This document shows positions 24,305 through 32,302 of a DNA stretch of 51,559 nucleotides, piece by piece (positions within the stretch are counted from its first letter, which is position 1; every line of letters begins with the position of its first letter). A program made the translations under genes and the position numbers. The stretch spans positions 1 through 51,559 of the forward strand of contig NZ_RHNP01000019.1 in assembly GCF_003950295.1 (NCBI RefSeq). Reading direction: 5' to 3'. The notes under the pieces are model-generated. The model was not told where the DNA came from, ran no database searches, and worked only from the letters and a program-made list of their open reading frames with translations. Origin of the DNA: Loigolactobacillus iwatensis. Its GTDB lineage: Bacteria > Bacillota > Bacilli > Lactobacillales > Lactobacillaceae.

Positions 24305-26935
24305 GTGCAAATCATACGCTTTTTTAAGAAACACGCACCACTTCTTTTAAGCTTCTTCGCTCCCATTATTATTATGGGGAGTTATTTTGCAATCCGGCAC
24401 ATGTTTCCTTTTGGTAATAACAGTCTGCTAACCGTTGATCTTGGGCAGCAATACATTGATTTTTACGCCTTTTTCCGCGATACCATCTTGCACCACCCGG
24501 ATCAGATCTTATACTCCTTTTCCAAAGCAATTGGTGGTGACATGCTCGGAGTTTGGGCTTACTATTTAATGAGTCCATTTAACTTGTTGCTCCTACTGAC
24601 ACCGGGTAAATGGCTGACCTTTGGCGTAATGTTAATGACCTTGCTCAAGTACGGTAGCAGTGGACTGACTTTTGCAATCCTACTAAAAAGGACAAAAGTT
24701 CAGACCAAGTGGGGAATTCCAACTTTTGCGATTAGCTACGCCTTGATGGGTTGGTTAGTCGCCAATCAATTAAATGTGATGTGGTTAGATGCGGCCGTCT
24801 TTTTACCATTAGTTGTCCTTGGTGTTGAAAAGATTTTTAATGGTAAAAGCTACTTATTTTATAGTTTTCTTCTTGGTTGCACATTAGTGATTAACTACTA
24901 TATGGGTTACATGATCTGTCTTTTTTTAATCACTTACATGTTTTGGGCGAGCTTTCGTCATTGGTCTGGCTGGCGGAAATTATTAACCGCTTGGCGAAAG
25001 TTCATTGTTGGCTCATTTTTAGGTGCCGGCTTGGCCGCGGCCCTGTTACTACCAACTTTCTACGCGCTCACTCAAAGTAAGGCCAAGTATACGTTAACGC
25101 ATTTTAAATGGCAGTTTGAATATTCACCCCTCAAAATGCTTTCTAAATTTGTCGTTGGTGCTTTTAATTTTGATCAAATGCCCACTGGCTACCCAAATAT
25201 TTTTGTCGGCTCATTAGTCCTACTGGGCTTTGTACTCTATTTTCTTAGTCATCAAATTGGTTGGCGGGAACGCCTCAGTGCTTTAGTGGTTAGTTTTTTC
25301 TTCTTTTTCTCACTTTGCCTACAACCACTTGATCTTGTTTGGCACGCCATGCAATTTCCAATTTGGTATCCTTATCGTTTTAGTTTTGTGATTTGCTTTT
25401 GGTTAGTGTGGCTTGCAGCGATTGCCTTAAAAGCTAACCGCAAGTTAACCTCCTGGCAAATTGGGGTCCTTGCACTTTTACTGATCGGTTTCGATGGCTA
25501 CGTTTATTTTCACTTGGACCAGTTTAACTTTCTTAAGCCTTCACAGTTACTCTTAACTGTCTTATTTGGGTTCTTAGCACTCATCTTTTTGGCCTTACGC
25601 CAACGTGTTCGTCTAGCTAACCGGTACTTTGGTTTGATATTTGTTAGTTTTGCAATCATTGAAATGGCAACAAATGCTTATCTAAGTCTTAACCAAATTA
25701 GTTACGTTAGTCAGAGCGATTACGCCAATTACACCGCTGAACTGGTAAAAGTGGTTAAACGGGTAAAGGCCCAGAATAAAACAAATGACTTCTATCGCAT
25801 AGAAAAAACCTTCATGCGGACCAAAAACGACTCAATGGAAGCCAATTATAATAGCGCCTCCCATTTTAGTTCGACCTTTGAGGCCAAGATTCCTAATTTT
25901 ATGGGCCGTCTTGGTCAACCAGCTGGTGATGGTTTTATCACTTACTCTAATGGCACCTTATTTACGGACGCCTTTTTAGGAATGAAATACTACTTAGACG
26001 CTAAACCAGAAAGTAAAGGCAGTACAACTGTGCTACCACCACTGACCGATAAACCCGACCTGGCCTTTTATCGCGAAATCGGCCAAGACAAGCTAACTAA
26101 AACTTACCAAAATAATTACGCTTTACCACTTGGCTTTGCGGCTTCCAATAAGATTTTAGAGCCAGTGAAAAACAGTCAATACCCAACACTCTATCAGTCA
26201 ACAATTCTGAATCATTTAATGGGATCCAAACAGTACACATCTCTGTTTATGGCTCAGCAATTTGCGACGGTAACTTACCACAACGTTCGCCAAGATAAGG
26301 CACCATTAACGGAAACCTATAAAAAAATCAACAAAAAAAAGAACGGCACGATTACTTACCGTTTTACACCAACAACCAGTGATCCTTATTATCTGACAAT
26401 TGGTTCAAACCTTAATAGTAAGGCTGTCAGTTTTACAGTTAATAACCACCCATTACAACAATACGATACCTTTCGTGATACGGTAATTGTCGATTTGGCT
26501 GCTGCGGAACAAAATCAACCTGTAACCTTAACAATTACCCTAAAACAACCGGAAGTTTGGTTACAGAATTTCCAACTTTATCACTTTAATACGGCCGCTT
26601 TGAATCAAGCAACGCAAACGCTGCAGGCTCACCCTTGGCGGTTAACGCATAATAGTAATACACATTTAACGGGTAAAATCACCATTCCCCACCGTAAACA
26701 AGTAATGATGACCACTATCCCTGCCGCCAAAGGTTGGCACTTACGCGTTGATGGTCACCCTAAAAAATTTAAACAAGTACTTGGTAGTTTAATTGCCATT
26801 CCATTAAGTAAGGGCAGCCACACCGTCAGTTTAACTTATTGGCCGCCTTACCTAACACTGGGCTTAATCATCTCTGGTCTAAGCGGCCTAGTTGACCTTT
26901 TAGTGTTACTGTATTTAAAAATCAAACACCATTAA
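24305..26935 (+). CDS. yfhO: YfhO family polytopic membrane protein (GT-C-like glycosyltransferase)
   Basis: An 876-aa membrane protein with about a dozen helices, mostly in the first 460 residues and one at the C-terminus. A large extracytoplasmic part lies between them. The early loop LLTVDLGQQYIDFYAFFRDTI has the acidic DLGQQY signature typical of YfhO. In B. subtilis, YfhO acts with a CsbB-like enzyme to put sugars on lipoteichoic acid; in lactobacilli the role is probably similar envelope glycosylation. Translation starts at GTG 24305 behind GAGGTGA. It is monocistronic and shares a terminator with liaR. No partner glycosyltransferase (CsbB/GtcA) is in the window. Confidence 0.88.
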   Translation: MQIIRFFKKHAPLLLSFFAPIIIMGSYFAIRHMFPFGNNSLLTVDLGQQYIDFYAFFRDTILHHPDQILYSFSKAIGGDMLGVWAYYLMSPFNLLLLLTPGKWLTFGVMLMTLLKYGSSGLTFAILLKRTKVQTKWGIPTFAISYALMGWLVANQLNVMWLDAAVFLPLVVLGVEKIFNGKSYLFYSFLLGCTLVINYYMGYMICLFLITYMFWASFRHWSGWRKLLTAWRKFIVGSFLGAGLAAALLLPTFYALTQSKAKYTLTHFKWQFEYSPLKMLSKFVVGAFNFDQMPTGYPNIFVGSLVLLGFVLYFLSHQIGWRERLSALVVSFFFFFSLCLQPLDLVWHAMQFPIWYPYRFSFVICFWLVWLAAIALKANRKLTSWQIGVLALLLIGFDGYVYFHLDQFNFLKPSQLLLTVLFGFLALIFLALRQRVRLANRYFGLIFVSFAIIEMATNAYLSLNQISYVSQSDYANYTAELVKVVKRVKAQNKTNDFYRIEKTFMRTKNDSMEANYNSASHFSSTFEAKIPNFMGRLGQPAGDGFITYSNGTLFTDAFLGMKYYLDAKPESKGSTTVLPPLTDKPDLAFYREIGQDKLTKTYQNNYALPLGFAASNKILEPVKNSQYPTLYQSTILNHLMGSKQYTSLFMAQQFATVTYHNVRQDKAPLTETYKKINKKKNGTITYRFTPTTSDPYYLTIGSNLNSKAVSFTVNNHPLQQYDTFRDTVIVDLAAAEQNQPVTLTITLKQPEVWLQNFQLYHFNTAALNQATQTLQAHPWRLTHNSNTHLTGKITIPHRKQVMMTTIPAAKGWHLRVDGHPKKFKQVLGSLIAIPLSKGSHTVSLTYWPPYLTLGLIISGLSGLVDLLVLLYLKIKHH

Positions 26936-26940
26936 GCGAT

Positions 26941-27018
26941 TAAAAAGGACAAAATAGCAATCTTCCTAAGCAGTGAATTCACCACTGCTTAGGCTTAGAT
27001 TACGATTTTGTCCTTTTT
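26941..27018. terminator. Two-tier bidirectional terminator between yfhO and liaR
   Basis: An outer stem of about 20 bp (AAAAAGGACAAAATAGCAATC with GATTACGATTTTGTCCTTTTT) encloses an inner perfect hairpin (CCTAAGCAGTG with CACTGCTTAGG). A- and T-runs lie at the two ends, so it serves both converging genes. It overlaps the last base or two of liaR. Confidence 0.88.
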
Positions 27019-27649
27019 ATTCTGCTAAATGATGCTTTAATGCGTAAATAGCAGCCTGCGTACGATCTTCTACTTGCAATTTCGATAAAATATTGGAAAC
27101 ATGCGTTTTTACAGTTTTTAGCGTAATAAATAAATCATTGGCAATTTCCTGATTACTCTTGCCCTGAGCAATTAGCCCTAATACTTCAACCTCACGCTTA
27201 GTTAAATCCTCGTAAAGTTTTGGTTCTGGCTTTCGTGATAAGCGGTGCATCATTTTAGTGGTTACCTCGGGTTCCAGTACCGATTCGCCCTTATTAGTGG
27301 ACCTAATCGCGTCGGCAATTTCTGCCGCCGTTGAGGTTTTTAAAATATAACTTTTTGCACCGGCCTCAATTGCCGGATAAACCTTCTCGTCATCAATAAA
27401 ACTAGTCACAATTAATATCTTGGCTTCCGGCCAAGCCGTCATAATTTGTTTAGTTGATTCTATCCCATCCATGACGTCCATGACTAGGTCCATCATGATA
27501 ACATCAGGGCGTAAGTCCAGTGCTTTTTCAGCACCAATCTTACCATTTTCCGCCTCACCAACAACCTCAATATCATCTTGAACGGCCAGATAGCTGGCAA
27601 CGCCAATGCGAACCATTTCATGATCATCTACAATTAATACCTTAATCAC
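27017..27649 (-). CDS. liaR: Response regulator LiaR (NarL/LuxR family)
   Basis: A 210-aa response regulator of the envelope-stress LiaFSR (VraTSR) system. The receiver domain has the acidic pocket DD (8-9) and the phospho-acceptor Asp54 in VIMMDLVMD. The C-terminal LuxR helix-turn-helix reads [22 protein letters not shown] choose GTG at 27649, 9 bases from AAGGAT, over an ATG three codons upstream that sits directly on the ribosome site. It is last in the liaF-liaS-liaR operon, 13 bases after liaS stops. It activates envelope protection genes when the cell wall is blocked. Confidence 0.93.
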   Translation of the reverse strand: MIKVLIVDDHEMVRIGVASYLAVQDDIEVVGEAENGKIGAEKALDLRPDVIMMDLVMDVMDGIESTKQIMTAWPEAKILIVTSFIDDEKVYPAIEAGAKSYILKTSTAAEIADAIRSTNKGESVLEPEVTTKMMHRLSRKPEPKLYEDLTKREVEVLGLIAQGKSNQEIANDLFITLKTVKTHVSNILSKLQVEDRTQAAIYALKHHLAE

Positions 27650-27662
27650 AACCTGCACATCC

Positions 27663-28727
27663 TTAGCTTTCTTTTAATATTGGTACCCGAACTTCAACAC
27701 TGGTTCCCTGCTTAGGAAAACTAATAATTTTGGCAGTTCCACCAATACTTGCAGTTCGTTCTTGAATATTATTTAAGCCGTAACTGCCAGCATTATCTGC
27801 GTCCTTCATAACGAAACCCACTCCGTCATCTACAACCTTTAAGATAACAGTTTGGTCCACTTGTTTCAAATAAACCTCCAACGACTTCGCCTTTGAATGT
27901 CGTAATGTGTTGGACAAAAGTTCCTGAACGATCCGAAACAAGTTATCTTCCACACCACTTGCTAAATGAACATCACTAATCTCCCATTTCATTTCTAATT
28001 GAATCTTGGTTCGCAATTCTTTTAATAATTGAATAATACCTTGTTTCAACGACTTACCTTCCAAACTAATTGGCCTTAGGTGTAACAAGAGCGCCCGCAT
28101 TTCTGATTGTGCCTCGTTAATGATTGTTTCCACCAACTTTAATTGCTTAATCACTTGGGGCGTCTTTTCAGGCTTTGCGGCAATTTCATTTAAGGCGGAT
28201 AACATCATCATTGCAGCAAACAGTTGTTGGCTAACCGAATCATGTAACTCACGGGCCAAACGATGGCGTTCCTGTGTGAGTATTTCTTCCTTTGTTTCCC
28301 CAGCAACGACCTTGGGTTGATTACTGTAGGTCTGAATTTCTTGCTGCAATGTCACCATTTTTTGACGTAATTTTTCGATTGTTTCGTTAGTGTCAAAGCC
28401 AAAAGTCTGGTCAAAAGAACTACGTCCAACTTTCAGCGCGTCCGCCTCATATTGACCGTTTGTCAACAAAGTTAGTTTGGCCTCAGTTTGATTAAATTGT
28501 TGACGGACCAATAAATAAATTAGACTAGTTGTCAAAAAACCAGTCAATAAAGCCGCGACAACGATGTAAACATAAACTGGTAAGTACATAATCTGAGCAG
28601 TAAATAAGGTTAAAAACCTTTCTGCGTGATTAATCGCAAAAAAATAAAAGAAAAATAGCACGTTAATAACCAAAAAGCAGAGCAAACTACTAGTTGCAAA
28701 TAACAAACCGCGGGATAATTTTGTCAT
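27663..28727 (-). CDS. liaS: Sensor histidine kinase LiaS
   Basis: A 354-aa membrane kinase. Two N-terminal helices (~8-32 and ~47-74) enclose a very short extracellular loop, the intramembrane-sensing layout. A HAMP-like linker and a HisKA_3 dimerisation domain follow, with the phospho-acceptor His162 in [12 protein letters not shown]. The ATPase domain has [15 protein letters not shown] and [11 protein letters not shown]. It senses cell-wall stress through LiaF and phosphorylates LiaR. Its start overlaps the liaF stop by 4 bases (ATGA). Confidence 0.95.
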   Translation of the reverse strand: MTKLSRGLLFATSSLLCFLVINVLFFFYFFAINHAERFLTLFTAQIMYLPVYVYIVVAALLTGFLTTSLIYLLVRQQFNQTEAKLTLLTNGQYEADALKVGRSSFDQTFGFDTNETIEKLRQKMVTLQQEIQTYSNQPKVVAGETKEEILTQERHRLARELHDSVSQQLFAAMMMLSALNEIAAKPEKTPQVIKQLKLVETIINEAQSEMRALLLHLRPISLEGKSLKQGIIQLLKELRTKIQLEMKWEISDVHLASGVEDNLFRIVQELLSNTLRHSKAKSLEVYLKQVDQTVILKVVDDGVGFVMKDADNAGSYGLNNIQERTASIGGTAKIISFPKQGTSVEVRVPILKES

Positions 28728-29461
28728 ACAAATAACACCTCTAAATCACCGGCCAAAACGTTAGTTAGGATCTTAACGCGGCGTTCATTTGTATCGTAAT
28801 CATCACTATAAAAAGTTAGTTCGTCATTACCCACGTGATAGGCCTTTCCGGCAAAATTAACGTTGCCAACCATTGCAGTGTGATCTAACATCACGGCCGT
28901 TCCAACTGGAACCAGTATCCGGGTTCGACCAATTCCCTTACGGACAATAATGACACTATCAGCCTTAGGTAATAAGGTGTTACCTAAATCGATAATTGTG
29001 TCCCCAATTGCAATACATAAGTTAATATCGTCCCACTCAAAGACATTGCGCCCAATCGTTTGATTACCAAACCAAGGATGGCGAATTCGCTTGCCATTTT
29101 TAGGTGTTGGTTCAGTTGTTTCAACCGCAACAAATTGTTTACGTGCCCATGGTATCCACGCCCGCTTTAGATCACCTACTTTTAAATCATGTCCTCTAAT
29201 AACGGTGAACAATAGACCAATTAAAAGCATAACCCAAATTGTTGGATTAGTGAAAATTGTAATAATAATTGCTAAACTACCAAATAACCAAAAAAAACTA
29301 GTTAAGAAGCGTTTATGTCGTTGTTTAGTTGCTAAGCGCAAACTTAGAATTCCTAATACCATAAAAACCAATTGAGGTGGGTTAGAAAAAATTTGCCAAC
29401 CCATTACAATTAATAAAATGGCTTCAATAATCATAAAAAGACGCCAAGAGCCACGTTGCAT
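28724..29461 (-). CDS. liaF: LiaF, inhibitor of the LiaS kinase
   Basis: A 245-aa protein with about four N-terminal membrane helices (residues ~8-98) and a C-terminal cytosolic beta-rich domain that contains NVFEWDDINLCIAIGDTIIDLG, typical of the cell-wall-active-antibiotics response family. LiaF keeps LiaS silent without stress, and its loss or change is a known route to daptomycin resistance in enterococci. GAAGGAGG lies 7 bases before the ATG. It is first in the operon. A TATACT -10 lies about 25 bases upstream of the ribosome site without a good -35. Confidence 0.93.
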   Translation of the reverse strand: MQRGSWRLFMIIEAILLIVMGWQIFSNPPQLVFMVLGILSLRLATKQRHKRFLTSFFWLFGSLAIIITIFTNPTIWVMLLIGLLFTVIRGHDLKVGDLKRAWIPWARKQFVAVETTEPTPKNGKRIRHPWFGNQTIGRNVFEWDDINLCIAIGDTIIDLGNTLLPKADSVIIVRKGIGRTRILVPVGTAVMLDHTAMVGNVNFAGKAYHVGNDELTFYSDDYDTNERRVKILTNVLAGDLEVLFV

Positions 29462-29571
29462 AGTGCGACCTCCTTCTAGTTTTATTTTAGTATAGCCTAA
29501 ATTGGGCCTAACAACTGTTTGCTTTAGTCTTAATTTTAATCGGCCTTAGGACTGATTTTAAAAATTGGTCG

Positions 29572-29598
29572 AAAAAAAAGCCTAAGGGTGCCCTAAGT
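29572..29598 (-). terminator. Possible greA terminator
   Basis: On the minus strand, CTTAGGGCACCCTTAGG forms a short stem with one mismatch, followed by C and T8. The stem is weak, but the position (about 100 bases after greA, before liaF) and the T-run fit. The stronger hairpin at 29663-29683 is followed by A-rich sequence on this strand and is not a terminator. Confidence 0.4.
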
Positions 29599-29690
29599 AA
29601 CCATTACTCCAATGATGAAGTTAATCGTTGCTCAACCTAAAGCATTCTTACGGCTCATTTTTCGTAAAAGAGCTTCTTTTACGGCAATCG

Positions 29691-30170
29691 CTAATTACTT
29701 TCTACCTTAGTAATTGTAACGTTCATGTCACCACCAGGCGTCTTGATAACGACATCATCGCCCACGTGCTTACCAATCAAGGCACCAGCAATTGGTGAAT
29801 CGTTGGATATCTTACCTGCCATCGGATCCGATTCAGCGGCACCGACAACCGTGTAGGTTTCTTCGTCATCTTCACCTTTTTCTTTAAAGGAAACAGTTTT
29901 ACCAACTGAAACCTCATCAGAAGCAACTGCTCCGTTATCAACGACCTTTGCGTAATGGAGCATATTTTCGATTGTTGAAACTCGTCCTTCAACAAAACTT
30001 TGTTCGTCTTTAGCAGATTCATACTCAGAATTTTCAGATAAATCACCAAAGCCACGGGCGACCTTAATACGTTCAACAACTTCTTTACGCGTCACCGTTT
30101 TTAACTTTTCTAATTCATCTTCTAATTTTTGTTTACCTTCAGCAGTCATTGGGAATTCTTTTTCTGCCAT
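29691..30170 (-). CDS. greA: Transcription elongation factor GreA
   Basis: A 159-aa factor that makes backtracked RNA polymerase cleave the transcript and resume. The N-terminal coiled-coil hairpin carries the acidic tip [16 protein letters not shown] (about residues 41-56), whose Asp and Glu coordinate the catalytic metal. The C-terminal FKBP-like domain ends with [11 protein letters not shown]. The start MAEKEFPMT is chosen from the GAGGTG site and family N-termini; an upstream ATG adds three residues. It has its own consensus promoter and a leader of about 90 bases, so it need not depend on mltG-udk upstream. Confidence 0.96.
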   Translation of the reverse strand: MAEKEFPMTAEGKQKLEDELEKLKTVTRKEVVERIKVARGFGDLSENSEYESAKDEQSFVEGRVSTIENMLHYAKVVDNGAVASDEVSVGKTVSFKEKGEDDEETYTVVGAAESDPMAGKISNDSPIAGALIGKHVGDDVVIKTPGGDMNVTITKVESN

Positions 30171-30266
30171 TTTATCCACCTCTTAAAATAATCTTAATTT
30201 ATGTTTAAACCATAATTTGACCTAAATCACCTAAGAATTAAAGTCAATTTAAAACCCATAGCGCTA

Positions 30267-30295
30267 ATGATATTTAAACAGGCCAAGTCTGTCAA
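30267..30295 (-). promoter_or_regulatory. greA promoter
   Basis: On the minus strand, TTGACA (30290-30295) and TATCAT (30267-30272) are separated by 17 bases. The hexamers begin right after the udk stop codon. The leader to the greA start is about 90 bases. Confidence 0.85.
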
Positions 30296-30301
30296 GTCGA
30301 T

Positions 30302-30943
30302 TTAATTAATAGTTTGCTTTTTTTGTAAAATATCCCGTACTTTAGTGACCAATAAATCAATGGCAACCTGATTTTCCCCACCATCGGGAACAATGAGATC
30401 GGCGTACCTTTTTGTTGGCTCAACAAATTGATGATACATTGGCTTAACTGTAGTCAGGTACTGGTCAATAATATTAGTTAGCGTTCGGTCACGCTCACGC
30501 ATATCCCGTTGGATTCGGCGAATAATCCGAACATCATCATCGGTATCAACAAAGACCTTAATATCCATTAAATCACGTAAACGCGGATCGTCCAAAATCA
30601 GGATACCCTCAAGAATAATAACATCCCTTGGTTCCTCATGGATAACCTGTGCACTACGATTTAATACTTTATAATCATAAATGGGCTTATCAATCGCCTG
30701 CCGCTTTAATAACCTCTTCAAGTCCTGAATTAAACGATCAGTGTCAAAGGCCAGCGGATGATCATAATTAACTGCTCGGCGCTGTGCCATCGTCATCTTA
30801 CTCTGATCCTTGTAATAAGAATCTTGTTCAAGTAATAAAACTGAGTTCTCGGAAAAATGATCAAAAATAGCGTGCGAAACAGACGTTTTACCCGATGCAG
30901 TTCCTCCAGTTACACCAATGACAACTGGTTTATTCTTCATCAT
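30302..30943 (-). CDS. udk: Uridine kinase
   Basis: A 213-aa cytosolic kinase that salvages uridine and cytidine to UMP and CMP. The P-loop [13 protein letters not shown] starts at residue 10. EQDSYYKDQ and the YDHPLAFD nucleoside-binding segment follow, then the [13 protein letters not shown] lid. GGAGG lies 7 bases before the first of two ATGs (30943). A strong hairpin with T-run lies only about 26 bases before its start, between it and mltG, so its expression from the mltG promoter may be attenuated. Confidence 0.95.
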   Translation of the reverse strand: MMKNKPVVIGVTGGTASGKTSVSHAIFDHFSENSVLLLEQDSYYKDQSKMTMAQRRAVNYDHPLAFDTDRLIQDLKRLLKRQAIDKPIYDYKVLNRSAQVIHEEPRDVIILEGILILDDPRLRDLMDIKVFVDTDDDVRIIRRIQRDMRERDRTLTNIIDQYLTTVKPMYHQFVEPTKRYADLIVPDGGENQVAIDLLVTKVRDILQKKQTIN

Positions 30944-30969
30944 TAAACTTCCTCCAAAAATTTATGCCT

Positions 30970-31010
30970 AACGAAAAACAGTCCGGACAATGTCCGACTG
31001 TTTTTTCGTT
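30970..31010 (-). terminator. Hairpin terminator between mltG and udk
   Basis: On the minus strand, AACGAAAAAACAGTCGGAC and GTCCGGACTGTTTTTCGTT form a near-perfect stem, with ATT left at the apex. The T-run is part of the stem. It lies right after the mltG stop and just before the udk ribosome site, so termination may be partial or regulated. Confidence 0.8.
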
Positions 31011-31016
31011 AACACT

Positions 31017-32198
31017 TTAATTCGTATCCTTATTTTTAGTCTGAATCCCACTATTTGTCGTTGTATGCTGTTCAAAGGTCTGTGAATAATACACTTTGCC
31101 CGTCTTAAGGTTAGCCACAAAGTATAAGTAATTCTGAGCTCGATCAGCCGGATGCATCACAGCATAAATTGATGACGCACTTGGACTATTAAACGGCCCT
31201 GGTCCATAACCTTTGTTTTTATAAAGGTTATACGGTGATTTCACTGCTGTATCTTTATTATAAAGATGCTTTTTATGGGTATTTAACGCGTACATCACGG
31301 AAATATCCGATTGGAGTGGCATTTTAGTATCAATTCGATTAAAGAAAACCCCCGCAATCTTTTTCCGATCAGCGGATGTAACACCTTCACGCTCAACTAG
31401 TGAAGCCAAAGTTAATACCTTCTGGACAGTCAAATTTTGCGCCTTAATCTGGCTATAATACGGTTTCATCACTGTATTCGTTTTGGCAACCATACTATTA
31501 ACCAAAGTTTTTAACGTTAGACCTTCATAATAATTATAGGTAGCCGGGAATAAATAACCTTCCAGATGATAACGTACGTTTTTACTTGCCATACTCGAAG
31601 TTAACAACTGCGGGTATTTTTTTTCTAAAGTTTGAACGTAGGTCTGATTTTTCATCAGGGCCAAAAATTCTTTTTTAGAATAAGGCGTTGCTTTAGCGAT
31701 TTGATCACCAATTTGGTCAATTGTTGTTCCTTCACCAACAAGAATATGATACTTGCTGCTCATTTCACCGCCATCACTCAATTTCTTCGTTACCTGAGCA
31801 AGTGACAACGATGGCTTTAATGAATAATAGCCTGCTTGAAAAGAGGCGTAATTATGTGTCTTAACGTAGTAACTGAAAACAGTCCCACTTTTTATAACTT
31901 TATCTTTTTGTAAAATTGCACCAATCTCTTTATTAGACGCGCCTACCGGAATACTAACTTCTACAGGCCTAGTTGCATTTTTATCATAAGGCTGGAGTGA
32001 TGAATGGAAATACTGCATCCCAACCAAAATAACTAAAATAATTAGCACAACTAATATACCGGCGATCCAATAAACAATGCGATCCACAATTTTCTTTTCA
32101 GCAATCCGATCTTCAGCCAATTTTTCAGCGTGCTGCTGTAAATCGTTTTGTTTTGATTTTCTTCGATGTTCGGGTTGATTTCCGCCACGGTTATCCAA
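31017..32198 (-). CDS. mltG: Endolytic murein transglycosylase MltG (YceG-like)
   Basis: A 393-aa envelope enzyme that cleaves nascent glycan strands and so sets their length. A basic cytosolic N-terminus rich in Gln and Lys precedes one membrane helix (~41-63) and a LysM-like region. In the C-terminal YceG catalytic domain the likely catalytic Glu is near residue 269, in LASLVEREGV. I place the start at TTG 32198, 7 bases after GGGAGG; the ATG ten codons upstream would put the ribosome site inside the gene. A TATACT -10 lies at 32240-32245. In streptococci, MltG works with class B PBPs in elongation. Confidence 0.9.
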   Translation of the reverse strand: MDNRGGNQPEHRRKSKQNDLQQHAEKLAEDRIAEKKIVDRIVYWIAGILVVLIILVILVGMQYFHSSLQPYDKNATRPVEVSIPVGASNKEIGAILQKDKVIKSGTVFSYYVKTHNYASFQAGYYSLKPSLSLAQVTKKLSDGGEMSSKYHILVGEGTTIDQIGDQIAKATPYSKKEFLALMKNQTYVQTLEKKYPQLLTSSMASKNVRYHLEGYLFPATYNYYEGLTLKTLVNSMVAKTNTVMKPYYSQIKAQNLTVQKVLTLASLVEREGVTSADRKKIAGVFFNRIDTKMPLQSDISVMYALNTHKKHLYNKDTAVKSPYNLYKNKGYGPGPFNSPSASSIYAVMHPADRAQNYLYFVANLKTGKVYYSQTFEQHTTTNSGIQTKNKDTN

Positions 32199-32302
32199 AG
32201 AAAGGCCTCCCTTATGTGCGTATTTCAATAGCCTTTAATAGTATACAAGAAAATAACGGCATGTGCAGCAGCAGTTTTAGAAATTAAGAAAAACACAACA
32301 CT

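Noticed and set aside
29663-29683. Perfect 9-bp hairpin (CGTAAAAGA/TCTTTTACG) after greA
   Set aside because: Considered as the greA terminator, but on the greA strand it is followed by AAAAA and not by T. The weaker hairpin at 29572-29598 with T8 fits better.
29777-30079. 100-codon frame inside greA on the same strand
   Set aside because: An out-of-frame shadow of greA; the GreA reading is certain and the shadow has no start signal.
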